Below are positions 23,801-37,215 of a stretch of DNA of 64,000 nt, piece after piece. Under the pieces are notes generated by a model, which searched no databases, was not told the origin of the DNA, and was given only the letters and a program-made list of their open reading frames with translations. Numbering within the stretch: the stretch's first letter is position 1; each line of letters starts with the position of its first letter. A program made the position numbers and the translations under genes. The DNA is from Albula goreensis (taxonomy: Eukaryota; Chordata; Actinopteri; Albuliformes; Albulidae). Location: the NCBI GenBank assembly GCA_022829145.1, contig CM040747.1:41224613-41288612 (forward strand), given 5' to 3'.

Positions 23801-26800
23801 CTTGACTGTTGGTGAGATTCTCGTATAATTCGTCCAAGTACGTTTTCAGATGATCCAGCAAGTTGTTACAGACAGGCCATTTCTTACTGAGATCTAATGT
23901 TGTCCCTTTAAGAATGCCAGGAGATCTTATTCGTCAGTCCCAAATGAGCCTGTTATGAAGCCTGTTAAAATAATAAATTTTAGATCATAATCTTAAATTT
24001 AATGTGAGATTAACTGAGTCCCTTAAAAGCACTTCGGCTTGTTTGGATATAATGTTTTATGAGGGTTGACATTGTCTAATTAAAGAGAGAGTGGTTTGAC
24101 TCTGTGACCCGGAGAGTGATAAGTGAGTGAGTTGGATGGACGCGATTTCCAGTGAGGTTTGTGCGCGCAGCTCGGCGGCGTCTGGTAAATCCTCTTTTCT
24201 TTCTTATTGTATTTAAACAAGCTGAGTGTATCAGCTGCACGCCACTGGACTCAGCAACCTTATAGCCAGCATTGACGAGTTTAAAGACAACCAGAGTAAG
24301 GTCAGGCATGCAGTATCTGCCCAGGGAGGCCGTGACACTATCAACCTAGGAATATGTATCCTGTTTTACCACAAATATTTTGGAATCCACATCAATTGTA
24401 AGCTATTTTTCATCACCATTTCCGATTGGAATGCCGGGCTTCTTTCTTTTCACAAGGAAAAGTTTGTTGGAGCTCTCAGTCCAGCAGGCTCCAGTCAGAC
24501 ATTGTAGGCGATCGCTCCAGTAATAGTGGAGTGCGCGAACATGACTGCTTGGTGGAAGTCTCTTGGATGTATTAGAACACAACTGGTAGGCTAAATACTT
24601 GGCTGCAGTATGAAACATTGATTTGACTGCATGCTGAATTTAAATATGATTATCAAACCTACTTTACTGCTGTCTCATATAATCGTCTATGATTGAGTTT
24701 ACTTTGTAAAGGTACCAGAATCAGACATGATGGCGCCATTTTGATTCCCCATAGGTTCACAATTCTAACTCTGTGGTAACCCCTCATCACTCCATGTGGG
24801 ACACAGCAAAATATTTTACTCGCAGTTAAATTTATCCTCATTACATAAATCATGTTATGGAACTTGGCACAATTAGGGAAGAGACAATCAAGTCACAACT
24901 GAAGTCAACATAGGCTATGTGTCAGGAGGTTACATTATGGCGACTACAAGAGTGTAAAGCGAGACCTGTACAAAAACTATGTGAACACAAAGCAAGTTTT
25001 TTACTAAAACCTGAAATCCCCAACAGCCAAGTTTATTGGCAATTAGGCTGAAACAAGCAGTGGAGCTTGCTTCTCCTGCCACAATAAGAGACTCAACAGA
25101 GAAGCTTTTCTGCCAGAGATGGAGAGGGAGGCTCTGTACCAGCTACCAAGCAAATTTATTCTATTGGCGAGGTACTAGCTCAGCTACCCACAAGGTATAT
25201 GTTGAATATTCTGTTCTTTTTTACACCAAATTGGTGACTTTGACAGATGAAACTTTAATTGGGATGCCATGAGTGGCTTGTGAAGTTGAGCGGCACAAAC
25301 TGCACACAGCCATAAGCTAGCGGTACCTCTGCAACGCAGCGCTTCATTATTATATCCTCACAATAGTTTTGGCGTCAATGTGTCGCAGCCTGTTCTCTGT
25401 GGAGGGATAACAGCGCTCTCTAGTGGAATCATTTAGTAACTGCAGCAGAGCTGAGAGAGGAGCCTAAGCATTTAGTTACAGCAAAACTGTTCTGAATAAG
25501 GGCCCCAATGGATCCAGCTTTGTGTGTTATTTCATTTCTGGTTTTATGCAACCGGTTAATGCTACAGCTGTATTTGTTTCCTTGTAAAACTGAGTATTAT
25601 TGTTGTAGAGGTTCATTATTTTCAATAACACTAAAGATGAGTAAACACAACAAAAGATGGGAAAACGATGCACAGCTTCTAACCCTAATCAGAAAAGTTT
25701 GACTTTGTGTAAAATTATATTTCAAATGATATAGGGTTACATAGAATTTACTGGCACTTGGCATAGGGTTGTATATGCGAATCGGGTAATTCAGTGGTAC
25801 AGTGCCACAGAATGAATTTATGCTTGATATATGACATTGACAGTGAGAGTTTAATTATACTTCAAAATGTGGGTATTTATACAGACTGTACTGAAGTATC
25901 AAAGGCTTTCCAGGTACTGGGAAAAATCACTCAATTCCAAAGAATTACTGAGCACTTTCCATCCAGCATATTATGAGAGTTTGAGGATAAGGAGACTGTG
26001 ATACCTTTGGATGCTGAACACATTGACCCAGAACCTGGTAAATGCTGGACTGTGATGCCAGTCCAGGAGCAGGAGACGTCAGGGCCAGCTGAAAGTGACA
26101 AAGTGAACACAGAATTTGGAAATACTTTGGTTTGGCACCAGTTTATCATTATCATTCATACAACTAGTAACACAACTAAATTCTAAAATGAGGAACAGAA
26201 TAAAACTGAAAATGAACTTATGTAGCTGTTGCAACTTTGAGAGATGAATAATGCACTGATTTACAAGAGCCAAAGAAAAAATATGAGCATGTTTTAAGAT
26301 GCATGACGTGCAATAAAATAATTTTGTTTCCTGAATCAAACTGATAATTGTGATTAAAAATTGGAATCACAATATTTAGCTAAATAATAGGGATTATAAT
26401 TTTAACCATAATCATTGAGTTCTGAATTTCAGGCCAGTAAGTTGAACAGAAGCACCTGTGAATGTTCTGAAATGCAGACCTGATTATAAACAAGCACTGA
26501 AACTGACTGATGCCTGAAAACAGGGAAAGCAGACTGTAGTAGCCAAGAATATGGATCGCTTTTTTATTTTTTCTCTTTATTTTTCAGAGAATGGCAGTTA
26601 AGTATCAGAGAGTAAACATTTCTTTTCATATCTGAGAACCATAATTGTTTATAGTTAAACATCAAAAAATGATTTTAGTTTTGTGCTGAAGGCTCAGTGA
26701 TGTGCACTGTTTTGACCTTGGTGTTCCTAAGTTGGGGTTTCTTGGTAAAATTCGTAAAACCAATAACTATCAAAAAGTTTGGTCACAGGTCATTGAGAAA

Positions 26801-29800
26801 TGATCACTATCGGAACAGACACACTGGAATGCTGCTCAGATGTGAACTAAAAACCCCCTTGCCTTCCTGTGACTACTCCTGTGAACCTTTATCTGTGTGA
26901 TAATGTTTGGTTTTTTACTCTCTTTGGAAGGAAATACAAACTTTTCACAACTTGTCAAGCTAACTCACTATTCACTCTAAAGGCTGGAATTTGCTTTAAT
27001 ACTGAAATACAGTATAAAAGGATCTGATAACTCTATCCTTAGCCCTGCTGTCCACACTTGGCTCAGGGGGCATGAGTAGGGCCATGAGTGAGGCTTAAAG
27101 CCCAGAGTTAGCCTGAAAAGACTGTGGAAAAGGTAGCTGGGCCATTAGCCCCAATTCTGACAGAACTGAATATAGAAAAGGGGCTATTTGGGTCAGAACC
27201 ACAGCTGTAGATCTGTCAGACTTGAGCAGGACATCTTATTCTCAGGTGTAAAGTGCTGCAGTTGGAGAGTGTAGCACAGACATCTTCCTCAGAGCATTGT
27301 AGATCTTACAATCCTCATTATCACTCTTTATCAGTGAGCACTATCAATACTACATTTAAAATATTAAGTGTTAAATATTAACACATCACCTCTTTCTTTC
27401 AGACTCAGCAGCTGTGGTCTTACAGAGGAGTCCTGTGAAATTGTGGCCTCAGCTCTCCAGTCATCAAACTCACCCGTGAGAGAGCTGGACCTCAGCTACA
27501 ATAACCTGGGAGATTCAGGAGTGAAGCTGCTCTGTGCTGGACTGAAGAGTCCAAACTGTAAACTACAGACACTGGGGTGAGTAGTGCTGTGTACTTTGTG
27601 ACTTTTATTAAATAGTTAGTGATTATGGCTCCAAACAGAGAAACCTTAAACAGCTCCTTCTCTCAATCAAACTTCTCCTCTATCCAGCCTTCCTTCCTTT
27701 GTCCACATTAGTCCCATCCCTCTCTTCTCACTCCTCTATCACAGCAAAGTAAAGCAGGATAAAACCCTGTGAGTCTCAGGGTTGCCAGCTGTGTGGTTCC
27801 TGACCAGAATTATCTTGTGTTGAAGTTCAGTGTGAAAGTGGGATTATGTGTGTGTTCTATCCATAGACTAGTGTTGAGACGGCAACATGCATTTTATGGT
27901 TATTTACCCTGCTCCCTACTTTTATGGTCCCTAGCCATGCACCCAGACACGGCCTGAGAGGGACAAATGGACTCCACCCCATTGTAAATACCCCTGAATC
28001 AGTAACCAAAGAGCAGCAGGCCGTTCATGGCAAGGAGCAGAGCTTTACTCAGAAAGTAAAACGAAACACTTATGATAGCCAAAATGGATGTGCATTTTGG
28101 GTTACCAGTTAAAAGCGGAATTGGGCATGGTACGACCCTCTTTGTTGTTGGTAAGCCCTAAGATGCCCCCAAATGTAGAATCCTTTGATAAACATGCCCA
28201 ACCACAGGGGGCTATCACCTGTCTCTCTCCCTCTGGCTCCTTCCCCTTCTGGAGCGTGTGTGTCTGTGTGTGTGTGTGTGTCTGTGTGCATGTGTGCGAG
28301 CGAGCGTGCATGTGAGGGAGCGAACAGGTTTATTTAAACTATCCTGGAGTTTCTCGTTAGAACGCCTGCAGAGCCTGCAGCATGTAGGTAGGAGATAGTT
28401 TGTCGGACGTGGCGTGCCCTTTTCTTGGTGATCGCATCAGCACTGAAGCTCTAATAATTTGCAGAGCTTTACATGGGGAGAGGGAGATTAGACCCTGATT
28501 AGATAGCTATTCTATCATTCCCTGATGAGTATCTTTGTGAATTTTCCCATTTTCTGAGAAATCAATAATTAATTTGAACGACATTCTCCAGGCTCAAGTT
28601 ATTGTAATAATGTTATTAATTACAATTAACACAATTAATAACAGGAAAAAAATGAACAAAAATGAATGCATACAATGAATGAGTATTAACTAAGATACAT
28701 TTTTTACATTCCTTCACATGTGACAGGTTGCTACATATAGAGCAGCCAGGGAGGCTGTGTGTCCTTCACCCAGTAAGATTGGTAATTGTCTCTCCACAGG
28801 GAGTGATTCAAAATTTGGATACATTCTTTAAATTTTGGGATCACAAATCCTCTCCTCTTTGGGGCGCCAGGTTTGCTTGTGTCTCAATGTTTCAATGGCC
28901 AGGCTGTGATCACTTAGTCTGTATTTGGTTTGGATCCGTCTCTGCTTCATATCTCTGACAGTGGAGAGATATTCTGCCAGTTTGTAATTTCTGCTTGACA
29001 TAGTGTAGTAATTTCATTTGTTTTGTGGTTTTGTCATTTTCTTCCAATGTTCCAAATAAGAATGTTTTATTCAGTTTATTAATTGGCTCATTTTAATTGA
29101 AGCAGTGCTGGTCTGAAACATGTCATAGGTAGTACTTCTACTTCTATTGGGGCTTAGCTCTTGGGATAGGAAGGCCGTATATTGGAGGGATTTTGGTTAG
29201 CTTTTTTTTTAGATGAATCCAGAATTTTAATGCTCTTTTCTGAATGTTAATAGTCAAAGGGTAACGGCTTAATTCTGCCCAGCATGCATTGTTTGGTGTG
29301 TTTTGGTGGACCTGGAGTATATTTTTGTAAAATTCAGCATGCAGGATTTCCACTGGCTTTTTGTCCCATTGTGAGTAGTCTGGATGGCTAAGTGGACCCC
29401 ATACCTCACAGCACAATACAGCACAATTGGCTGTAAGATGCTGTCAGTTATTTTTAACCAGAATTTAATATGTAATTGAATATTATAAAATTTTCTTTCC
29501 CCGATGCATTGATTTTCAGACCAAGGTATGTGTAATTTGTGGTTTGTTCCAGTACTGTGTTGCAGAAGGTGAAACTGTATCTGCTTTTGTGAGACCTGGC
29601 CTTTTTCTAGAATATCATTATTTTGGTCTTTTTTAAGTTTGCTGCCAGGGCTCAGGACTGGCAGAATTTTTCTAAGACAGCCAGGTTCTGCTGTAGCCCT
29701 TGTTCTGTGGGTGACAGCAGAACCAGGTCATCTGCATATAATAAAAATTAAATTTCTGTGTCATGTAGAGTAAGCCCAGGAGCTGCAGAATGTTCCAACA

Positions 29801-32800
29801 TTGTGGTTAATTCATGAATGTAAATGTTAAATAACGTTGGACTCAAGCTGCAACCCTGTCTGACCCCACAACCCTGAGTGAAGAATTCTGTTCTTTGATT
29901 GCCAATTTTAATGATGTCATATACTTTACCCCCAATACCACTTTGAAGTATTTTATAATTTAATCCCTGGTGCCAAATAGAATCAAATGCTTTTTAAAGT
30001 CAATAAAGCATGCAAAGATGTTTCCTTTGTTAGTTTAGTGAACATGTTTATCTACGAGGGTGTATAGGGTGTAAATATGATCTTTTGTGTGATGTTTTGG
30101 GAGGAATCCAATTTGACTCTTACTCAAGTCACTGTGCTCGGTAAGGAAGTTTATAATTCTTGAATTAAGGATGCTACAAAATAACTTCCCCAGATTACTG
30201 CTTACACAGATGCCTTGGTAATTACTGGGGTCTAATTTATCTCCACTCTTATAAATTGGGGATATAAGCCCTTGGTTCCAGGTGTCAGGGAAGCAGCCAG
30301 TACTTAGTGATAGACTGAATGATTTCAGTACAGCCTCTTTTATTAACTGGTTACTATATTTCAAAATCTCATTACATATGTTGTCAAAAGCACAAGACTT
30401 TCTTGGTTTTAGTTGAGATGCTCAGTTAATTCCTGCATTGTGATTGGTGTGTCAGTTGGGTTTTGGTTGTCTTTGATCGATTGTTCAAGTAATGTGAGTG
30501 TTTCTTTGATTTCAATTTGTTCTTTTGTAAATTCTTTTTGTGCAATGTCCACATGCAAGTTTTCAAAATATTGTCACTAAAGTGAGCCATTTTTAATAGT
30601 TAATGCAGGTTTTTGTGCCGAACTGAAATTATTCTACATTTCCCAGAATTAGTTTAGATCAATTGATTTTTCAATGTCTTTTTACTGTTTCAGAGAATTT
30701 GTGTGTTGTTTTAATGTTTCACAGTACTCCAAGCGTAAATCTGGGTTTTGGGGCTGGTGATATTTTTGATTGGATAGTTTCCGTAACTTTTGCCGAATTA
30801 AGTAACATTCATCGTCAAACCATTTCTCTTTATGTTTGTTGTTTGGGTTACAATTCTTGTGTAGTTTCAGGTTTGATATTTTGGCTGCTTCATGAAATAT
30901 GTCGTCAATATTTTTAACAGCCAGATTTAGGCCTGATTTGTTAGATTCGTACTGTGTGTTAATAAAGGTATTCGTAAGGTTAGTGATTTCAGGTGAGTTA
31001 AGAGCTTTGCCTAATTCCTGATAGGGAGGTTTGTTGCCTGACAGTGAATGCATTTATGGAGGAGGGGTCCACATCTGTAATGGCATAATCTACCACACTG
31101 TTCCCAAGAGCTGAGCTGTAAGTGAACCTTCCAAAGGAGTCCCCTCTGATCCTACCATGAATGATATACAGACCCAAGGTTTGACAGAGATACACTACCT
31201 GTCTACCATTTTTATGAATTACATTGTCATGGCTGTTTGTGGTTTTTATGATTGGAGTGTGGTACATAGGAGATTGGCCAAAGATGTGTTTGTTTCCTTC
31301 AGTGGTGAGGAAGTCAGGGAGAGTACCTGTCCTGGCGTTTAGGTCTCCACAGAGCAGCACACTTCCCTGGGCCTGGAAGTGGCAGATGTCTGTGTGCAGA
31401 TCATTAAAAATGGATGCATTTAAACTGGGAGAATCCAATGGGGGGTGTAGATTGCACATAGGTACATATCTTTTTCAGATGGAAAGATTTTTTTAAATCT
31501 ATATTTAACCAAAGATCAGTGTCACCTGTTTTTACTGGGTCAATGAATTTATTTTCTATTTCTTCCTTGTACCACACAAAAATTCCTCCAGAATCTCTGC
31601 CGTGATTTATATGCATATTTTTAAGAGACGGGAGAATTATCTCTCTCTCCCCTGGTGCTGTGTAGGGCCAGTCCTCCTGGGCACATGAATCCTCTGGGTC
31701 CCATGACGGCTGTGCTTGGGTATGGGGCTGGGGCTGGCTGGCTGTTGGCCCAAGGCAGTGTCTCTCAGGTACCTGCTCATTTCGGTGTACCCGGTCACAT
31801 AGATGTTGAGCGTTCAGATTGGGGTGGTGGACGAGGTGTACGTTAGCCAGCTGTGAGCAGCACCTGCTCAGCTGGCTGTTGATGCTGTTTATGGTGTGCT
31901 GTGACACATCAGCACGGGGCAGAAGGGTGGAGATAATAATCTTTGCCCTGGGGAAGCGCTGTGTGGCTCTCTCAGCCACTCCCATCACAGAGGCAGCCAC
32001 CCCCTCCCACTGAGAGGCCAGGTCATTGGTCCCGGTGTGGATGATGATGGTGCCAGGGTTTCCCAGGATGCTGTCTGAGAGCTGCTGTAGGGCAGACTTA
32101 GTCGTGGGGCACCACAGCTTACACACCCTCCTTTCTGGGAACATGCGTCTCATATCCACATGCTTCCGGTTGGAGTCGGTCAGGAAGGCAGTGTCTGTGG
32201 ATGGGGCCACTGTGTGCCTGGGGTGGGCAGTGTGTTTGGGTAGTGCCATGTGATTGGAGGGCGTAGTGTGATTAGGGGGTGTAGTGTGATTGGAGGGTGT
32301 AGCGTGATTGGAGGGTGTTGTGTGATTAGAGGGTGTAGTGTGATTGGAGGGTGTCGTGTGATTAGGGGGTGTAGTGTGATTAGAGGGTGTAGTGTGATTG
32401 GAGGGTGTAGTGTGATTAGGGGGTGTAGTGTGATTGGAGGGTGTAGTGTGATTAGAGGGTGTAGTGTGATTGGAGGGTGTCTTGTGATTAGGGGGTGTAG
32501 TGTGATTGGAGGGTGTTGTTTGATTCGGGGGTGTAGTGTGATTGGAGGGTGTAGTGTGATTAGGGTGTGTAGTGTGATTAGGGAGTGTCGTGTGATTGGA
32601 GGGTGTAGTGTTTCGAGGGTGTAGTGTGATTAGGGGGTGTAGTGACAAAAATTACACTGTACCCCCATATGATTGTAGGACAGTTTGATGGTGTCCTACT
32701 TGGGGACAGAGAGTTCCCCTACCTGCCCTCTCTGATGACCTCTTACCCTGACTCTGAGCTGTCTCTATATGTTATCATATTCTCTTTGTTATATAACATC

Positions 32801-35800
32801 CCACCAAATAAACATTGAATGTTGAATGAGTGGACTACACTTAATGCAACTTCATAATTTTATAAATTTACTTTCAACTCACTTAGTCAGCATGTTTTTA
32901 TGTGTTGGACTGAGAGTAGTTATTGTGTGAGAGTGTCTGAGGTTTCCTGTGTGTTCTGCACATGAGGATAAACTTAAGAGTAAGTTTAAGAGCCCTTCAT
33001 GGGAGAGTAAGAGAGGGAACAATGGGTTCTTCCTAGTTGTATAGCTGTCATTGCCCATTGCATGTTTCTGGGGTTACAGAATTGGCTTACTGTAACTGAG
33101 GATGTCAGGCTGGGGCGGTGCTATAAACATCACTGGTGTTTCCTGTGGAGTGTGTGGAAATGTAGTTCCATTGTCCCTACACCCCCCTTTGGTCTCAGGA
33201 TGCAGCTTAAGCCAGTATTCCTTTAGAGCGCAAAAGTCATTCAACATTCCACAGGTCCTCAAGTTCATTTGACAGGTTAAGACAGTTTGGCAAATCTGGG
33301 CAGTTCATACACAGCTGTAGACATCTGGGCAGTTATGTGTAAAATTTAACCAATCATGAATAACATATCAAAAGAGAACACTACTAACAGTCAAGGACTG
33401 ACTATTAAGGTACACTCATATCTACTGACAAACTCAATCAATAAAACATAATGGAAAATAAGAAAACAGCAGCACCTGGGAGGTTTATGCTTAAAGTGGT
33501 CAGGAGTGTTAGTGAGGTAGAGTATGAGTTGTCAGTGATCCAGTCATGAGAAGTCTGAGGGGGGTGCCCTATGGATCAGATGAACTTTTGACTACAGTTT
33601 GAGGTCTGGTCTGGCCCAGACTGGACTGGACTGTTTAGTCCCTTCAGACAGGAGCTGCTGTGGAAGGGTGATTCCTGGCTGTTACCCCCAGGTACCCTTG
33701 TGCTGTTCTGACAGAGACTGTTTATCCTGGTGACTGTATCAAGAAATGGAAATACAGACATAATGATCTCATTTCTACAGTCCATCCTAGTTTGTGTGAT
33801 ATCCTAACCAGGAGATATATGTTAACAGTCTTACATTAGTGGTACTTCCTGAAGTCCAGCTAATTACTGACTTACATGACACTGGGTCAGTGAGCAGCTA
33901 CTCACAATGAGGAGGTGTTGTGAAAAATGTAAGAATGGGGCAGCACTCTAGGGATGTGCCCAATGCACCTGCAAAGATCATCCTGTAGCTGTGGTTGCCT
34001 GATTGGGCTAGGTTTAACAGTCTACAGTAACTGACTAAATTATCATTAATATGTCTGATTAAATGGCTTAATCAACTAATGGTTAGAGAGAAATGGTTGC
34101 TGTTGTTACAGGCAAACCAAGCTGAGTAAAAATGACTCATGCAGCCCCCTTTGATAAGGTGGAGTTGAACAAAGAGAGAAGAGAGTGATGGAGGAGGAGA
34201 GGTACTCTGTTTGCAGGTTTCCTTTACCTGATGAGCATATGGGAACTTATGTTCCTTTCTAAGCAGTGCAGCTACTGTCAAACTATTCTGAGCTTCCTTC
34301 CCCATCTGTGTCTGTACCTGTGGGTCTACCTGAATTATCATCTCTCCAATTTTTGCTGTCATTGTATTGAGAAAAACTAGAGTAAAATTTTGGGCAAAAG
34401 GTTTTCTTAATGTGTGTTTGGGGCTCTTAGGTTCTGAAGGAGTGACTTGGCACTTGCTCTGGACCTTCTGGTCAACCTCTGTTTTTTCATTTGTGGCACG
34501 ATATGCAGGGTGTCCCAAATGGTCTGGGCTTCCCTTTTAATCTCATGCATTGATTGTTTTTCTCTTGAGGACAAAACAACATGAGTGTGAATACAGGGGT
34601 GGAGGTTGTGTAAGAAGAGAGATTTGAAAGTTTGACTCTCTTCTATACCTGGCTTGTCTCTACCCTGTATTTAGACATACTGTAGCAACACATTATTATT
34701 ATTTATTTATTTATTTATTTTGCAATTGACCATGATGCAGTTCTCATGCATCATGTCCACTCCATGCTGTGGAAAATGATTTGTTTAGTTTTTTGTATTT
34801 CCAGTCTTCCCTGTGTTTATGTTTTGTGGTTATAATCTTTTGTGATGTTGTGTGTTTTTGTAAAATGAGGCCAGACTTTCTACTGTTTCTGTGTCATAGT
34901 GAATGCACTTCAGGGTGAACAAATGAGCTGAAGGCATTTTCCTCCTCTGGCATGTAGTTGCATAGGTCAGTGTGACGGTGAGCCAGTCAGATTTCACCTG
35001 AAATTTTTACAAAACTAATCATGATTGGCACACAGATTGTTACGATGGGTGTTATTTCTTGGATAAAAATTACAGTACGGAACGTTGGCGCTGAATTTTT
35101 TTCACATATCCTGTTAGTATAGGCAATAAAATCAATGGCAGTTCTGTTCTGAAGAGTTGTGTTTTTTCCCTCTAAATTATAAAAAGTATTGATGATGGTG
35201 TCAATATTGTCTCAAACTGTTCAACAGCATCAGTAAGGTATCAATAAGATCTTAATGATACCCATCCCTAGTGAGAGGTAACTGCAGTGAAACACAGTTT
35301 GTGTTCCCTGTGTGGAGGGGGATAAATCATACGATTTTCAGAAGATTGTCAGTCCCCTCTTTGGAAAAGAGGGAAACTGGCTTCATTCTCCTGCTGGGAG
35401 GGGAAAATGGAGATTAAATCTCTCTGGTGAGAAAGTTCCCTTGATGAAGGGTGCAGGATTAAAGACCTGAATAGGTTTGACTGGCCAGAAGAGGTTTTGG
35501 TGCAGGTGAGATGAGGAAGCTACATAGAAGATTAAAATGATGACTGAAAGGTTTTGGTTAGAGGAAGTAGAAGAATGATGCTCAGAGCAGCCTGAGTCAC
35601 AAGTAGACCCCCCTTTCCCCTTTTCACTGTGTGAAGAGTGAGATATCAGCACATAGTCTGATGTGGTTTCCACTGAAACACTGCTTAGTGAATTAGAGTG
35701 GGACCTGAGGTCAGCTAGACCGGATATTGGACCCAGATCAGAATGCAAAGTGTTTCAGTGCACCTGGTTATATGTGGCTCCTTGCAGAATTGAGTTGAGT

Positions 35801-37117
35801 GGCGATGAGACGTTAACCACTGAAAGAAAAGAAGGGGCGTCATGTGACTGCAGCACTGCAGAGCGTTCACTTTTAAGATGGAAAAATTCCTCTCTGTAGG
35901 AGCAGAGATCTGATTTGGCAGAATGCAAATCATCCAGGATACTGCAGAGCTTTTTTGCTGAAGGTTTGTAGATCTTGGAGGATGTTTGTTTTGAGCTCTC
36001 AGGTTTACAATCTCACTCCCTAGTTACTCATTTGCAAAGGAGGGCAAGGCTGGCTTGCCTTGAGAGAGCCAAGACAGAGCATGACTATGTATTATTCAGT
36101 TCAAATTAGGTTAAGGGCAATTTAATAATGCCATTAAATTTCAGAGGTACTGAAGATGTTGGTATGCCAGTAAAATGACCAAATGGACAATTATTTTCAT
36201 GATTCAGAGATAATAATAATGATTGTTCATAATCAATTAAAGGTGTCTCTTTGAGTGATTTGAATGATTAAGGGTGATTAATAATACCAATAATGAATAA
36301 CAATGCTTTTCTTCAAGTTTGTGTGGAATTGTCAATGTGTTACCAAAGGGAATTCACAACCACAGTGTGAGCTTTGCTTGCTGTTACTGGATTCAACTGC
36401 AGTAGACAGTGGCGTTTGAGAATGTGTGCACCATCTAGTGGTCAATGTGGGAAGTGCAATGATTTAAGTTTGAAGCTGCTTGGATAGGGGCCCCATTATC
36501 TGTTTTGTCAGGAGCCTCACTCCCTCCTTCTTCTCCAGGGGCCCCACTTTCTGCCTGTTTTCCAAAATTGAATAGCATTTTCTTTCTAAAAAAACATTAA
36601 ATACAGCCAAAACATTGAATATGCCAAAATCTATCCTCACACATGAGGGCACCACAAAATGTAGAGTAAATGTGTTATTCAGCACATGGGAAGCAGAAAA
36701 TATGAGGATAATGCTGTTCCTCACAAAGGCTCCAGTTAAATGCAGGTGAAGTGTATGCAGTGCAAGAACAAACAGATAACACAATATGTTCATCTTAACA
36801 GTCCCAGCACAAGGCACCAATTAAAAGTAATCAACCTCATAAAATGACTTAAGCCATAAACGTATTAATATTACCATAATAATAGCAAAACAATAGGAAT
36901 TACCACACCCTTTTAACAGTACAATCATTGATAATTAGTATTGGGGATCTAACCAGTTTCTGAAGGCTTTGTTCTATGAATAGAGTGGCTACAGTCAATG
37001 TTTAAGTGAAAACAACACAGACAACCAGTTATAAATACAAAGGCTTCATTACATATGAAATATGAATATGTGTATGAAAGCAAATCTGAGTGCATGTAGA
37101 TGACTTAGTCAGAACAC

Positions 37118-37215
<98 letters not shown>

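Noticed and set aside
32250-32624. Plus-strand repeat protein rich in Val-Ile-Gly-Gly-Cys
   Set aside because: Antisense shadow of the in-frame hexapeptide repeat of the minus-strand LINE.
34072-35748. Two minus-strand open frames of 148 and 121 codons in the NLR intron
   Set aside because: No recognised domain, no splice logic and no conserved copy in the window; they may be chance or old repeats.
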